Source: Gracilaria gracilis (Eukaryota > Rhodophyta > Florideophyceae > Gracilariales > Gracilariaceae). From it: 64,000 nt of DNA. Both the position numbers and the translations under genes were made by a program. Positions 22,541 to 32,882 of the stretch are shown here, piece by piece (position 1 is the stretch's first letter; every line of letters begins with the position of its first letter). The notes beneath the pieces were generated by a model. The model saw only the letters and a list, made by a program, of their open reading frames with translations. It did no database searches and had not been told where the DNA came from. Where the stretch lies: contig JARGSG010000082.1 of the NCBI GenBank assembly GCA_030374805.1, positions 286,346 through 350,345 on the forward strand, given 5' to 3'.

Positions 22541-24043
22541 AAAGATTGCGATGCGGACATGTGTACTAAGCAATTCTTTCTGCCATACAATTATCCGAGT
22601 TTGAGGACTGCAAGGGTTGTCTCATCTGGAGACGAAAGCACGAGCAGCGACTGTCGAGTACGAATTGAATCAGGGGATGCCAGTTACCCTTGTAAACCTT
22701 GTATCTATGTACATGTACTACATATCCACTGGTTGTGGTTGATCCATCTTTCTCTCCCCCACCGCGCCAAGTCCACCCAACGCTTGCGACTCAAACTGCT
22801 ACCATTTGGTAGCGTTCGTTAAACTCTAGATGCTCTCTTAAATCTCTCTGAATGTTTTGTTCCAGATAGAATGTAACAGTTCTCGGAACCCGTTACCATT
22901 GCGTCTGGCCGCAAATATGCAACCCTCAAAGGGTGGTCTTTGTTGTTTAATTGGGAGGAAGTGTACTTGCTTTAAAGGATTAACGAACGTTTGGTGGATG
23001 GATAGGGTCATAGACAACATTTTTGTCACGAGCATCATCTGCGACTAGCTAGATAGTGTATCTACATTACCTAGATACACACGTGAAGCGAGAAAACAAA
23101 TAATGGACGCGCTGTGTGTTGCTCAAGACTCGTAGTTTTACAAACACGTATGAATCAGAAACAGCAGCCTTTTCACCATTTCCTACAAAGCGGATCTGAA
23201 CTGACTCTCGCTAGGCATGCTCTCCTGGTTTATTAGAATTCCATTGGGACGATTTGACTTGCTCACGCGGAAAAGAGTCTACCGCAAAAGGAAAACTCCC
23301 AATGTCAGTTGTCTACAGTATTTCGTTTTCTTTGGTGATGGATTCCTGTGAGACGATTTCGAGTCGCGTTACATAACAGGCAAAAGTGTTGTAGATCCAA
23401 GAAGAGGTACTTCAACCATTCGAGAACTCCAATACATCTCCTAATACCATTCCCAAGAACAATAAGAGCAAAATGTCGCAACGAACTTCACTCACATTTC
23501 CAAAATGGGGTTTTGCATCACTTGTTTTCCCATCAACAGGCTTCCTGCGTGGGTGTGTTGACTCATAATTTACATACAATCCAACAGTTCGGCAGGAGGA
23601 AAGCTTCTCGATTCCCTATCTTCTCTACATCTACTCTACCATCACAACTTGGTAATTTGATAACGAAGAAGCTGAGCTGTTTCCATACCACTCCTCATGG
23701 TCACAATCCACCCTTTAATTCCGTGCCGACACTCAGACTACATAATTCCGTTTGAGCACAAACGATTCATCCATACACATTATTCTGCGCTCTGTCCTTC
23801 CGTACAAAATAGGTCACTTAAGCGCCCCGAAACCCTTCGCAGCACAAAGAAGAAGTCATGTTCACGTCATAGACCATACTATGTTCTTGACAAAACTTTC
23901 ATAGCAGCTACAATTGGAAATCGCATCAGTCCAACATCCACACTTACCAAGGGTAGCTGACAACAAATTCCCGTGGGTTCAAAAGCGCATTCGCACATCC
24001 ATACAAACTGTCTCCCATGAGCGCAGAAGAACTGTCCCTATTC
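22541..24043. other. Intergenic region, no gene recognised
   Basis: Short open stretches on both strands, for example minus 23038-22838, but none with a recognisable family or good start. It separates the convergent SNW gene and glycosyltransferase relic. Confidence 0.5.
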
Positions 24044-26036
24044 TCATTTCGGTCTTCCGAAATGAACTCCTGCCAACAGCACCTTTATCTTTCCTGATAG
24101 TCGTACTGCTCCTTCAGTGAAAGAACTCCAGTGACTTCCCAACAGAGTTGGTACCTTCGAAAGAAGAAGAATATCTGCCAAAGCGAGCTTGGCACACTCT
24201 ACATCCCTGGTCACACAGTCTTGGTCCCTTGGAATGCTGAATATTCTATGTGAACCAAACTTGCGTTAAAGCTCCCGTATCGCATCCCTGTTATCTGCCG
24301 CGACGAAGAACTTGTACCGCAGGCTTAAGCGCATGATCTTGTTCTGCAACGTTTTCAACCCTATTATTCGACGCCAGTGATCGGTAACTCTAGAACCGTT
24401 TCCATACAACTCCTGACTAACACTTTTGATATCATTTTCGATAGTTCTTGACCTGATATGCACGCCAACCATGCCCTTGATACTTATGAATGATGGGTCA
24501 TTCACGAGATACATAATCTCTGCATTTGGTACAAGCGTATCACGCATCGTCTTCCAATACATGGAGGTTGTAGAGATGATTCGAGGAGTGAAGCTGGAGC
24601 GCACAACATAAGCCGTCTTCACATACACATGACGTCTCATTCTTGGATTCACCAGTTCTGTGAGTGGATTGTCAATATGCTTGCCATTAAAGCGCATAAA
24701 ATTGTAGAAGTCTACTGTTCGCATGGCGTGGTCTTTCGTATTGGAATCACCTGGAGGCCAATTCATGTTCAACTTTTCCAGGATAACCATATCATTCGCA
24801 AATAGATCTGAGAAGCGACAGTTGAGGTGAACATCAGGTTCCCATATCAAAACCAAGACACGGCCAGTCTCTTTTGAGATGGCAATTGCGCATCCCAAAG
24901 CTCTCAGGCGATTACCCAGCCCATACTGAGCATGTATGAAAAATGCGCGCTTAGACTTGGACCGGTCCAACTCGCGTAACAGCTTTCTTTGAGAGGCATC
25001 TGACATGCTATCGATGAAAATTTGAGGAATGCCGTAGACTCCATTGAGAACATCGCGAACATCTGCACTAGTCAAACCCGGAAAAGTCTATTCCTTAAAT
25101 AAGTCGTTCCAGAGAGATTGGAACTGCTGACTCGGTTGGAATAGTTTTTCCATGAGCACTACTCCTTGTGATGCGGCGGCGTACCTTCCTTCGACCTCTT
25201 CCTGGGCGCAGTGAAAGATATAGAGATTAGCCAATGCAGCTACGTTGTCAAGGGGATAGCCCCCAGACCCGAAGCTTGTATAGTAGTTGATCTAGAATTC
25301 GCTCCAGTCTGAAGAGTTGGGTGTGAGCCGCAGCGAACTGACATACACAAGCATTGTGTTATGTTGGTCGAGTGTCGACAATGGAACAAGCGGTTCGACG
25401 CCCAATTGCTCGCCCCCACGCTTGATGTCCCACAGTACAAGGAGATAACGATTGGTGTTCATTGCGTACGAAATGGCCGTAGTAAGCGTATTGAGGCGGT
25501 TGGCAGCAACAGTTCCAACGACATGGAGGAAAACGAGACGTTTTGGGGGCACGGTTCTTCGAACTGTGGACGTTCTGGAGGTTGGTAAGAAGCTCGAAGC
25601 GCTGAGATGGCTTTAGCTTTTTAGTGAGGCTTGGTGGAATGTTGAAGTTATTGGCAAGAGCATTAGTAACAAAACCGTGTTGTGCGTTTTCTGGGAGTCG
25701 TGCAACGATTCAGGAAACATCGTTGGAGGAAAGTTGTGGGGCAGACAAGTGATAGTCAGATGGGATACGGAACGCAGTGAGCAGCGAGGTTAGAACAGTT
25801 AGCGAAAGGGATATGAGAATGCCGAGAGATACAACGGCGAGGGGGGAATTGAGCCAGCTCTTTCGACTTGGAGACAGTCTGTCAAGCAGGAAGAGAACAT
25901 TAGTCGGAAGTCGTCACAACCGACGCGATAGGCGGGGGATGGAGCGCTTCTTCGATGATAGCTTTCGACTTAAAGCAGGACCAAAGAAGGGTAGACTGCC
26001 TTCGCGGGAATCACCAGACGCGGAGGTGACTGACAT
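24044..26036 (-). pseudogene. Two-domain GLGNRLRAL-type glycosyltransferase relic
   Basis: The related family is secretory-pathway glycosyl/fucosyltransferase-like proteins with a GLGNRLR motif (assigned by motif only). Reading from 26036 there is a Ser-rich N-terminus and a hydrophobic anchor (LAVVSLGILISLSLTVLTSL, about 25830-25770), as in type II Golgi proteins. A first domain has ANRLNTLTTAISYAM and LLVLWD (about 25510-25430). A second has QYGLGNRLRALGCAIA and LVLIWEPDVHLNCRFSDLF (about 24925-24810), VGVHIRSR (about 24465) and LGSHWSSFTEGAVRL (about 24150-24080). Five in-frame stops (25914, 25710, 25292, 25088, 24266; lowest base given) and one frame change near 25560 break it. It is not functional. 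Confidence 0.7.
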
Positions 26037-26231
26037 GCGGTCGGACGGGGAGTTATGCACAGACGTTTGGAGTACCACCAGCATTATGTTAAAGGCAAAA
26101 TTGCGTGCGCGTAGAAAGGGGGGAATGAAAGCGATGAGGAATGAGGCGGGTAGAAGTGAGTCACATGGAACGAGGCGGTCGACAGCGCGGAGGCGAGGAA
26201 GCGGCGGGAGAGGTACTGTTGGTACCTTTGG

Positions 26232-26239
26232 TATATATA
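26232..26239 (-). promoter_or_regulatory. TATATATA box, possible promoter of the glycosyltransferase relic
   Basis: Palindromic TATATATA inside GGTATATATACC, about 195 bp upstream of the ATG at 26036. It is flanked by repeated TACC/GGTA motifs (26211-26262). Confidence 0.3.
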
Positions 26240-26494
26240 CCAGGGGTAACGCTACCGTTGGTAGGGCGTTGCGGCAGCGAGAGTACAAGAAATGGGGAGC
26301 GCGAAGTGGCACACCATCATGTGACAGGTAGCGTTAGAAGGTTAGCCCTCGTTAACCTTCGGCGGGTGGCGATTCAGCGTGTGTGAATTGTTGTTGCCAC
26401 AGCGCAATTCTGTCAAGGCTCGGGGATCCCAACTTTTTGAGTCACAATCGACCTCGATCCACTTGCTTACATTTGCGCGCTTTCTTCGGCTGTT

Positions 26495-26640
26495 GTGTCG
26501 GCGCCGTCGTCGTCGCCGCCATTGTCGCCGCCGCCGCCGCGTACTATCCCCGCCCGTGCCGCCGCCGTCGCGCTCCATCCCGCCCGCGCCGCCGCCTGTC
26601 ACGTTATTGCTAGTGTCCGGCTCCGCCGCTGTCGCCGCTT
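26495..26640. repeat. GCC/CGC-rich low-complexity tract
   Basis: Irregular CGCCG trinucleotide-like repeats. They produce Arg-, Ala- or Pro-rich reading frames on both strands that are best read as by-products. Confidence 0.6.
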
Positions 26641-27169
26641 CCCATCCCTTTCGCGCTGCCGCCGCCTTTGCGCCGGCGCCCGTCACGTCATCGTTGGCGC
26701 CCGGCCGCGCAACCAGCCTGCCAGGCCGCCCGTCCGCCACCGAGCCGTCGCGCATGCGGCCGGCCGGCATCCCTCCACTGCTGCAGTGGTCCTCGTGGCC
26801 GCCGCCGACCCGCGCTGCTGCGTTGAAGGCAGATAGCGCGTTGTTGCCGTTTTCTCTCATGATGAGCGATTCGTGAGCGCGCTGGTGGGTAGCTGACTGC
26901 TTCGCCGACGCTGCTTGGGCTTGAGCAGCTGTCGAGCGCGCCGCTTCCGAAGCTAGCAGTCGTCTGGAGGAACGCCAACCGGACCAAGGTTTCCGCCGCT
27001 AGAACCTCTATTGGCAGGTGTTATCTTCATGCTCGCTTCAGCGTGGAACATGTCGGGCGAGGAAGCTCAGACTGTTGAGTCGATTGCTGGATGTCCATAA
27101 CCACTCCTCATTAGAGCGTTGCGCGCTGGCGAGTTGCGCCTGTTCATCCCACCGCCAGCCCTGTACTGA

Positions 27170-27579
27170 GCCTCTAGTGATTATGCTGACTTTATCATCG
27201 GCTCGCACAAGCACGGCTATGGTGCAACTGAATCCATGCGCCAAGACCCTGAACTTGGCTTTTATGCGCCAGCTTTGTCTGCCAAAAAGATCGTTGTTCC
27301 GGTCAAGAACGAAAGCCTTAAGCCGGGTGCGAAAACCGGCGCCGCGCTATCGACATGGATGAGGAGGGGGAGGACGACGAGATCGACCATGATCCTGACA
27401 AGTGCGGGGGCGATTGCCACGGCCTCAGCATAAACGAAGACGTGGACGAAGAAGACATGAATGACATTCCTATGCATAACCCTAAGAAGCGACCCAAACT
27501 TGGTCATACTGAGCCGCAGATAGGATTCCAACTATCCTTGCTCCGGTTGCATCAAGTATTCTCTCGCGCTCCTCAATGA
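27170..27579 (+). pseudogene. Possible chromatin-remodeller-like (CHD/SANT-type) fragment
   Basis: Frame 2 after a stop at 27167 reads DYADFIIGSHKHGYGATESM, followed by RQDPELGFYAPAL. The pattern D...G..KHGYG...MR.DPELGF resembles a stretch found in CHD-type remodellers C-terminal to the helicase (motif memory, not a search). A frame change then leads to an acidic segment (MDEEGEDDEIDHDPDK, 27355 onward) and KKRPKLG. No helicase motifs are visible nearby, so at most this is the tail of a lost gene. It could also be an unrelated small gene. Confidence 0.25.
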
Positions 27580-28247
27580 CAAGGAAGGACTCTGGCACAC
27601 TTTTGCGCTCTTTTGTGTACACGCTGATGTATATGCAGTGGGAAAGCGACGAAACGTGGGATCCGCCGTTTGTAACTGTGGAGCGTGATAGCACCCGCCG
27701 GCGTCGAAAGCGAGCCACCGAAGCACGCGAACGGTCCTTGCCTCAAGCTAGCGGCCCTGTGGGTAATGTCACCGACGTAGAGGAAGAGGTCTAACAGTCA
27801 GCGCCAAGCACAGGAACGAGGAATCCACTCCTATTACCGCGCTTCAAGAGGACGCCCCCGCTAAATGAGGTTCCTTGGGGACGACGCCGATGATTCCTGA
27901 GTGATGTCAGGTACAAAGACTGTGTTCCAGCGCCGCCCAAATTGTCTTGCAAACATGCGCAAGTTGCGATGCCAGCGAAAGGAAGTTGCTGATGACGGTA
28001 AGCGGCGCAACAGGAACCGAATGCAGGTGAACTGTGCTGATGAAATCGTTTCATCTATTGACACCTGTCAGATACGCTCTCTCGCTGAGGCGGTCAACAA
28101 ACGATCAAGCCATTTCTTTACTATCTCAGAAACGAGCAGTCGTTGGCGCTCGCGTAGGGATCGAAGACACAAACGTCTCGAAAATGTCCGTGTTGGACAT
28201 CTCAGAGCGAAATGATCGAGATCATGGAGCGCAGCAGGCACACCATC
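27580..28247. other. Intergenic region, no gene recognised
   Basis: Basic, Arg-rich short frames on the plus strand (27576-27794, 27901-28215) without family resemblance. Coding status is undecided. Confidence 0.4.
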
Positions 28248-29735
28248 TCAGGAACCCCTATAACTCTCTTCGTCCTTTATTCCCAGAACCAAAGACCAAA
28301 ACTCCATCACTTTTCTGTTATCATCGTACTGCGATTGGTCGTGGGCAATATACGTCCGACGGAGCTGCTCGGGTGAGGTGTTCATTTGCTTGCATAGTTT
28401 ACTAAGGAACTCGGATTCCGTATGACCCGAAAACACTTGCTTCTCACGATAAAGCTTCATCATCATGGAGGCGTAGCTATGCCGCAAATCCATAGAGGTC
28501 AATTGACCTAGGCGTTCATCCCAGAGTTTCAGAAACGCCCGTAAGATTCTTGTTACAGACTCTGAAGTGAGCTTTTTTCCTGTACTCGGGTTGAGCAGTA
28601 GAGGTCGGCCCTTAACTGATTCGCGATGCGTAGCCTGAATCATTGGCCTGACAATGTCGACGTGAAACGTAATATATCGGATCACATTGGGAGGAAGAAC
28701 GAGCTGGGGCAGATCCTCGTACCGTGCGCGCTTCTCTCGCTGAGTTCTAAGCTCAATAAAGCTCCCATGATCTTTGCTCCACTCTTGTAGCTCTTCCCTG
28801 CTCGGTACTTCAACTTGAGCAAAGACCTGAGGTCTCTGTCCGCCAGATGTGAGCATGAGTAGACCTGCAAAACTTTTGCACCACTTCTTCAGAAACGATA
28901 TCCGTTCCGCTCGGGACTTGGCAGTTTCAAGGCCTTGACTATCAATCATGAACGCTAGGGCCCTCTCTGCTTTCTGAATTAAAAGGATAATATCTTCACG
29001 GCGGAGCAGTTCGGTATTCCCAAGTTTTTTCCGTTGAGAGCGAATTCGGTGGGACTTCCTTGCCGCGCTCGCAATGCCGCGCAAGGTTATCAAGCTTACC
29101 TGAAGCTTTGCCCTCAAGTTCTCATCATGAACGGTGAGGAGACCAACATCACATACCCTCGAAAGGGTTGTAGCCTTAATCCTCAGGGTACCCGGAGAGC
29201 CTCTTTCTCGGAAATAGTCCGTGAAATGAAGCACTAGCCTCCGCTCTGCAACACACTGGAACAACCGGCCTTCCCTCCAGCCCTCTGCCTTGTGGCAAAA
29301 CCTAGACGCAATAGCATATCGCAGAAACTGCGACAATGTGGTCACAGTGTGTCCTAGTTCTACCACTTCCAGGCCCCGAATGCGTCTTGGTCGATAATAC
29401 ACATCGTAAACCCTTTTCAGATCAGCGCAGTTTTCCATTGTGGCATTAAGCCCTTGATAGATGCATTCACCTTCCACATGTATTCCCCGGTCCAGAAGAC
29501 GAGATTTGTAGCTGCGGAAGAAAACCGGGTCTCGCGCTTCTAGAGCGCGAATATTTTCGCGCCACCGCTTCTCCAAAGCCCCTGCGTTCTCTTCCTCCTC
29601 CCAAAACGGTTCGATTCGTCTTCGTTTCTGTAGTGCAGGGGGGGAGGAGGAAGGTGCTGTTCGTTTGTGTCGCTGAGATGGCTTCTTCGGGAGTAGGTCC
29701 TCGCCTTCTGTTGAACACTCATTGTGGTCCATCAT
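28248..29735 (-). CDS. Tyrosine-recombinase-like protein 1, 495 aa, key residues kept
   Basis: Such enzymes cut and rejoin DNA through a tyrosine. ATG at 29735 (a second at 29732); the frame is intact. Residues 25-45 hold a Lys/Arg cluster (QKRRRIEPF), a likely nuclear signal. Residues about 95-270 form a helical DNA-binding region shared with the two neighbours (TLSQFLRYAIAS, GRLFQC). The catalytic half has LTSGGQRPQ with Arg301 as candidate first Arg, LTSMDLRHSYASMM with Arg418-His419, and SPEQLRRTY with Tyr462 as nucleophile. The His that usually precedes LRH is Met here. Crypton elements encode similar single recombinase proteins. No terminal repeats were found, so it could be a Crypton-like element or a domesticated gene. 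Confidence 0.6.
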   Translation of the reverse strand: MMDHNECSTEGEDLLPKKPSQRHKRTAPSSSPPALQKRRRIEPFWEEEENAGALEKRWRENIRALEARDPVFFRSYKSRLLDRGIHVEGECIYQGLNATMENCADLKRVYDVYYRPRRIRGLEVVELGHTVTTLSQFLRYAIASRFCHKAEGWREGRLFQCVAERRLVLHFTDYFRERGSPGTLRIKATTLSRVCDVGLLTVHDENLRAKLQVSLITLRGIASAARKSHRIRSQRKKLGNTELLRREDIILLIQKAERALAFMIDSQGLETAKSRAERISFLKKWCKSFAGLLMLTSGGQRPQVFAQVEVPSREELQEWSKDHGSFIELRTQREKRARYEDLPQLVLPPNVIRYITFHVDIVRPMIQATHRESVKGRPLLLNPSTGKKLTSESVTRILRAFLKLWDERLGQLTSMDLRHSYASMMMKLYREKQVFSGHTESEFLSKLCKQMNTSPEQLRRTYIAHDQSQYDDNRKVMEFWSLVLGIKDEESYRGS

Positions 29736-30584
29736 GTTTTCGCTCCTGAACGAGGAGGTGCGTTGATTAGTAGGAAGGATAAGGGTTGCTTTGGTATTGC
29801 TCACTTGTCATCGGCAAGTGTGTCCCCACTCACGGCGAGTCAACTGCCGTCGCGCGCAAATTCTGAGAGCTCCAACCGTCGGACGGCATATGGATATTGC
29901 CATACACACCATCACTACCGCCGCAGCCTTACACATTGTACAGCAGTCCCAAGGAAAGCAGCAGAGTTCCGTTGAACCTTAAAACTTCTGGCTTGCATCA
30001 TCAATGATGTCACCATCATCATCTGCCAGGTGAACTCCACTTGTCTCTCGTGGCGAATGGACTAGAGTGTTAGCCCTCTTACTGGGCACGTGCCTTTCTC
30101 GTCTGGCACCATGGCGGCGCCGTGGCGGCGCACACAAGGCCGAAGCGAGGCACTGCACTTGCCCGTTCAGAGACCCTTACAGGAAGAGGGCTATCGATAC
30201 TTCCTATGCAGTCTCCGTGGCCACGTCAATCTGTACGTACGGTACGGTGCTTGTTTCAGTCCTCACCTCACTTGGTCGTCGTGACGTGATACCGGTAACG
30301 TTCCCGTTGGTACCATTGGTAGATACAATTGAGCTGTGCTTCCTGATTGTGCCATCTCTGCGCAACTAAAATAAATTCTTCATCATCTCTCCGCGCTGCT
30401 CCAAGCTCACTTCACACACCGCAGCCCTCCCCTGCTGCTGAGCCGCTGTGGCTTCTCTCTGCACCGCCGCACCGTCGTGCGGACCACATCGTTTGGGCCT
30501 TGCACCGCCGTGCAAATCTACAAAAGAGCGACGCTGCTCGTGTCACACGCTCTACTCCACCTCGCCGCTCTCCCGCCAACTGGA
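29736..30584. other. Divergent intergenic region between recombinase-like genes 1 and 2
   Basis: About 850 bp between the two diverging ATGs. It includes ACTAAAATAAAT near 30365 as a possible A/T-rich promoter element for gene 2. No gene is recognised inside. Confidence 0.4.
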
Positions 30585-31991
30585 ATGGGCCGGGATGTCA
30601 ATGACGAAGATTTCCCCGTTCGCAGCGGTCAACATGGAAAGAGGAGGAGGTCGAGCTGTCGTGAAGTACTTGAACCTGATGAATTTGTAAAGAAGAAGAG
30701 ACGTTTAGACGGAAGGGATTACCACTATATAGAGTTGCGGCTTACGAGGGAGAACTGCCCCGATTTGAGGGAACTTCACACTGTGTACTACAGGGCAAAG
30801 CACATTGAGCACGGCGAAGCTGAAGACGATAGCTTTAGGCGGCTTGCTTCGACAGTGTCGCAGTTTCTTAGTCTTGCCGTGGAGCGCTCTGTTTGTGAGG
30901 AACAGGACGTTTACCGAACGGAGACGCTTTTTCGATGTATTAGAGACGCATCTTTGGTAGAGTGCTTCATGAATTTCCTGATTGCACGTCGATCTTCGCA
31001 CGTCGTGCTACGGAAAGCAATGCACTTAAGGAAAGTTTGTCAGATTACTGGTTTGTATATGAGAAACGAGTCGGATAAATCACGCCTTCGTGGTGTTTTG
31101 CAATATTTCAATAACATCATCAGCGCTCAGCGAAGGAAAAAGCAAAATTCCCTCCATCCTCCGCAACAAGTAACGTTGACATCAATAAGGACGGTCATAC
31201 GTGGAATTATAGCGTCACTGTCTGAGATCATCGAAAACTACGAAACTGGAGTCTCATTCAGAGAGGCCAAGTCCGAGGTCTTGCCCCCAGATTATCTCAA
31301 AACCTGGTACTCAAGTTTCATATCTCTTCTTGTATTGAGCAGCGCAGGACAGAACCCTCAAGCTTTGACCCACATTAGAATTCCGCGCGATTTCTCTGAA
31401 GAACACCTCCAAAGAGCCAAAAGAGCAGGGTTTGTGTGCCTCCCAACGCTACACGGGAAGAGAACTCTCCTTCTAGGCCTACCATGGGTAGCTCTCCCAA
31501 TTTTTTGTGTTCCTTACCTTCGCTTTCACATCTCTGTGGTTCTTCCCACCGTGGATCGGACAACCCGACGTGTAGAGAATAACAGTACCTACAGACCATT
31601 ACTCGTAAATCAGCGGGACGGAAACTCTTTGAAGTCATGGCAAATAACCTACGAGTTTCAGAAGTTTACCGCTAATCTGGATGGAGGTCTGAGTTCGTTT
31701 TCCATCAGAAGCTTGCGAATTAATTGCTCAAGGATGTTTTTAGAAGCGTTCCGAAGGGGAAGACTGCTAAAGAATCACAGTGAAGCGCAGTTCCTCGATA
31801 CCATGGCACGACAATTCAACACAACAGCGCAGCAGGTGAGACGAAATGCTGGACATCTGGGCTCAAGGGAGTATGAGTTAACTGCACGAGAGCTTACCCA
31901 TTTCTTTCGTAACATTTCTACTTATCATCGTTCCTCTAAGAAACATAGTCACAGATTTTCGAACCCGAGCAGCAGCTTTTTCTGGTGGTGA
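30585..31991 (+). CDS. Tyrosine-recombinase-like protein 2, 468 aa, catalytic residues lost
   Basis: Paralog of protein 1 on the opposite strand. ATG at 30585; the open frame continues upstream to 30477 without another ATG. The N-terminus is basic (GKRRRSS, VKKKRRLDGRD). Shared segments are NCPDLRELHTVYYR, STVSQFLSLAV, TETLFRCI and a catalytic-domain-like half. Positions that carry catalysis in protein 1 differ: the first Arg is Asn257 in SSAGQNPQ, the RH pair is Arg378-Ile379 in RSLRIN, and the Tyr position is Ala422 in QVRRNAG. The frame is nevertheless uninterrupted. Cleavage is unlikely. A DNA-binding or regulatory role is possible but not shown. Confidence 0.55.
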   Translation: MGRDVNDEDFPVRSGQHGKRRRSSCREVLEPDEFVKKKRRLDGRDYHYIELRLTRENCPDLRELHTVYYRAKHIEHGEAEDDSFRRLASTVSQFLSLAVERSVCEEQDVYRTETLFRCIRDASLVECFMNFLIARRSSHVVLRKAMHLRKVCQITGLYMRNESDKSRLRGVLQYFNNIISAQRRKKQNSLHPPQQVTLTSIRTVIRGIIASLSEIIENYETGVSFREAKSEVLPPDYLKTWYSSFISLLVLSSAGQNPQALTHIRIPRDFSEEHLQRAKRAGFVCLPTLHGKRTLLLGLPWVALPIFCVPYLRFHISVVLPTVDRTTRRVENNSTYRPLLVNQRDGNSLKSWQITYEFQKFTANLDGGLSSFSIRSLRINCSRMFLEAFRRGRLLKNHSEAQFLDTMARQFNTTAQQVRRNAGHLGSREYELTARELTHFFRNISTYHRSSKKHSHRFSNPSSSFFWW

Positions 31992-32558
31992 ACAGGGTGG
32001 CCTTTTGAGGCTAAGGCTCTGCCGCCATGCAACGGGGAGGCAGGCGGCGTGTCCGCGCGGCGACGACGGGCGCGCGGCCTGGAGTGAGGATCGGCAGCGA
32101 AGCAATGAAGATGGGCGGTGCGACTATGTTCGCGATCGTCCAGGGTGTGTGCGGCGGCGGCGCATGGCACCTGAAAAGAAGTGCGATAATGAAGGTTGTC
32201 TGAGTGGAAGATGGTCTCGGTTCTGCCTAGTTCTTCAAATCGTTCTCGAAGCCATGCTTCGTGAAGTCGACGGCAGAGGTTCGGGCTTGTCTGTCGGTTT
32301 GCTCAGGGATGGTTGAAGCGGAAAGAAAGAGCTCGATGTGTTTCATGCGTAGAGTTTGCTGCAAGAAGTAAAGAACTAATTTGTGAGAATGAAGCAGGGT
32401 GCAGGTTGTCTGCGAGAGCGAGGAAGGTATCTTGCAGTATATGTTGCGGATGAGAACGTTGGGAACATGTGCGTGCGGGAGCAAGTGCCGTAAAGGAGCG
32501 TGTGAACATCGTCAACGGTTCACAACTGTTGTTTTTATCACAAGTAAAGAAAACTGAT
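31992..32558. other. Intergenic region
   Basis: No convincing gene. Several short frames lack good starts or composition. Confidence 0.45.
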
Positions 32559-32705
32559 CTACTTATCTTCCAGTGTTAAAAGGTCAAACATCTGAACGAG
32601 ATCGTTTATCTCTTCATCCACGTCCATCACTCTCCTCTTCTTGTTGGGCAAGTCATCCTGGTCATAGTGTCCATGAAGATCGCTCACCGAGCGTTTCCTA
32701 GACAT
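32559..32705 (-). CDS. Small acidic ORF with basic nuclear-type signal, 48 aa
   Basis: ATG at 32705. The protein begins MSRKRSVSDLHG, contains PNKKRRVMD and ends with an acidic/leucine segment (EEINDLVQMFDLLTLEDK). A TATA-like TTTATACA on this strand lies about 113 bp upstream (32817-32824). The KKRR plus acidic pattern resembles the N-terminal regions of the recombinase-like proteins on either side. It may be a real small protein or the remnant of a further family member. Confidence 0.3.
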   Translation of the reverse strand: MSRKRSVSDLHGHYDQDDLPNKKRRVMDVDEEINDLVQMFDLLTLEDK

Positions 32706-32882
32706 AATGAAAGAGCGAGCGGGGAGTAGGTATTCACGACGGAGGAATGGGGAGGATGGAGCAATCTCGGACGGCAAGTGAGTAAGGAGAGTGTCACGAG
32801 TGCTATTGCGGAAATTGTATAAAGGAAAACCGCGCTCTGTCGCCGCCGGATGTTTTGTAGGCAAAGTCCAACGCAGAGTCAC

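Noticed and set aside
23348..23755. 135-codon plus-strand frame downstream of the glycosyltransferase relic
   Set aside because: Composition is His/Arg/Ser-rich without motifs. No promoter signal, no homologous copy.
25777..26331. 184-codon plus-strand frame as a gene
   Set aside because: It lies antisense to the N-terminal part of the glycosyltransferase relic, is Arg/Gly-rich and has no family resemblance.
26342..26876. Arg/Ala/Gly/Pro-rich frames on both strands
   Set aside because: Product of a GCC-rich low-complexity tract. Equally open on both strands.
28248..31991. A complete Crypton element with defined ends around recombinase-like genes 1 and 2
   Set aside because: No terminal direct or inverted repeats could be found by eye around the pair, so only the genes are reported.
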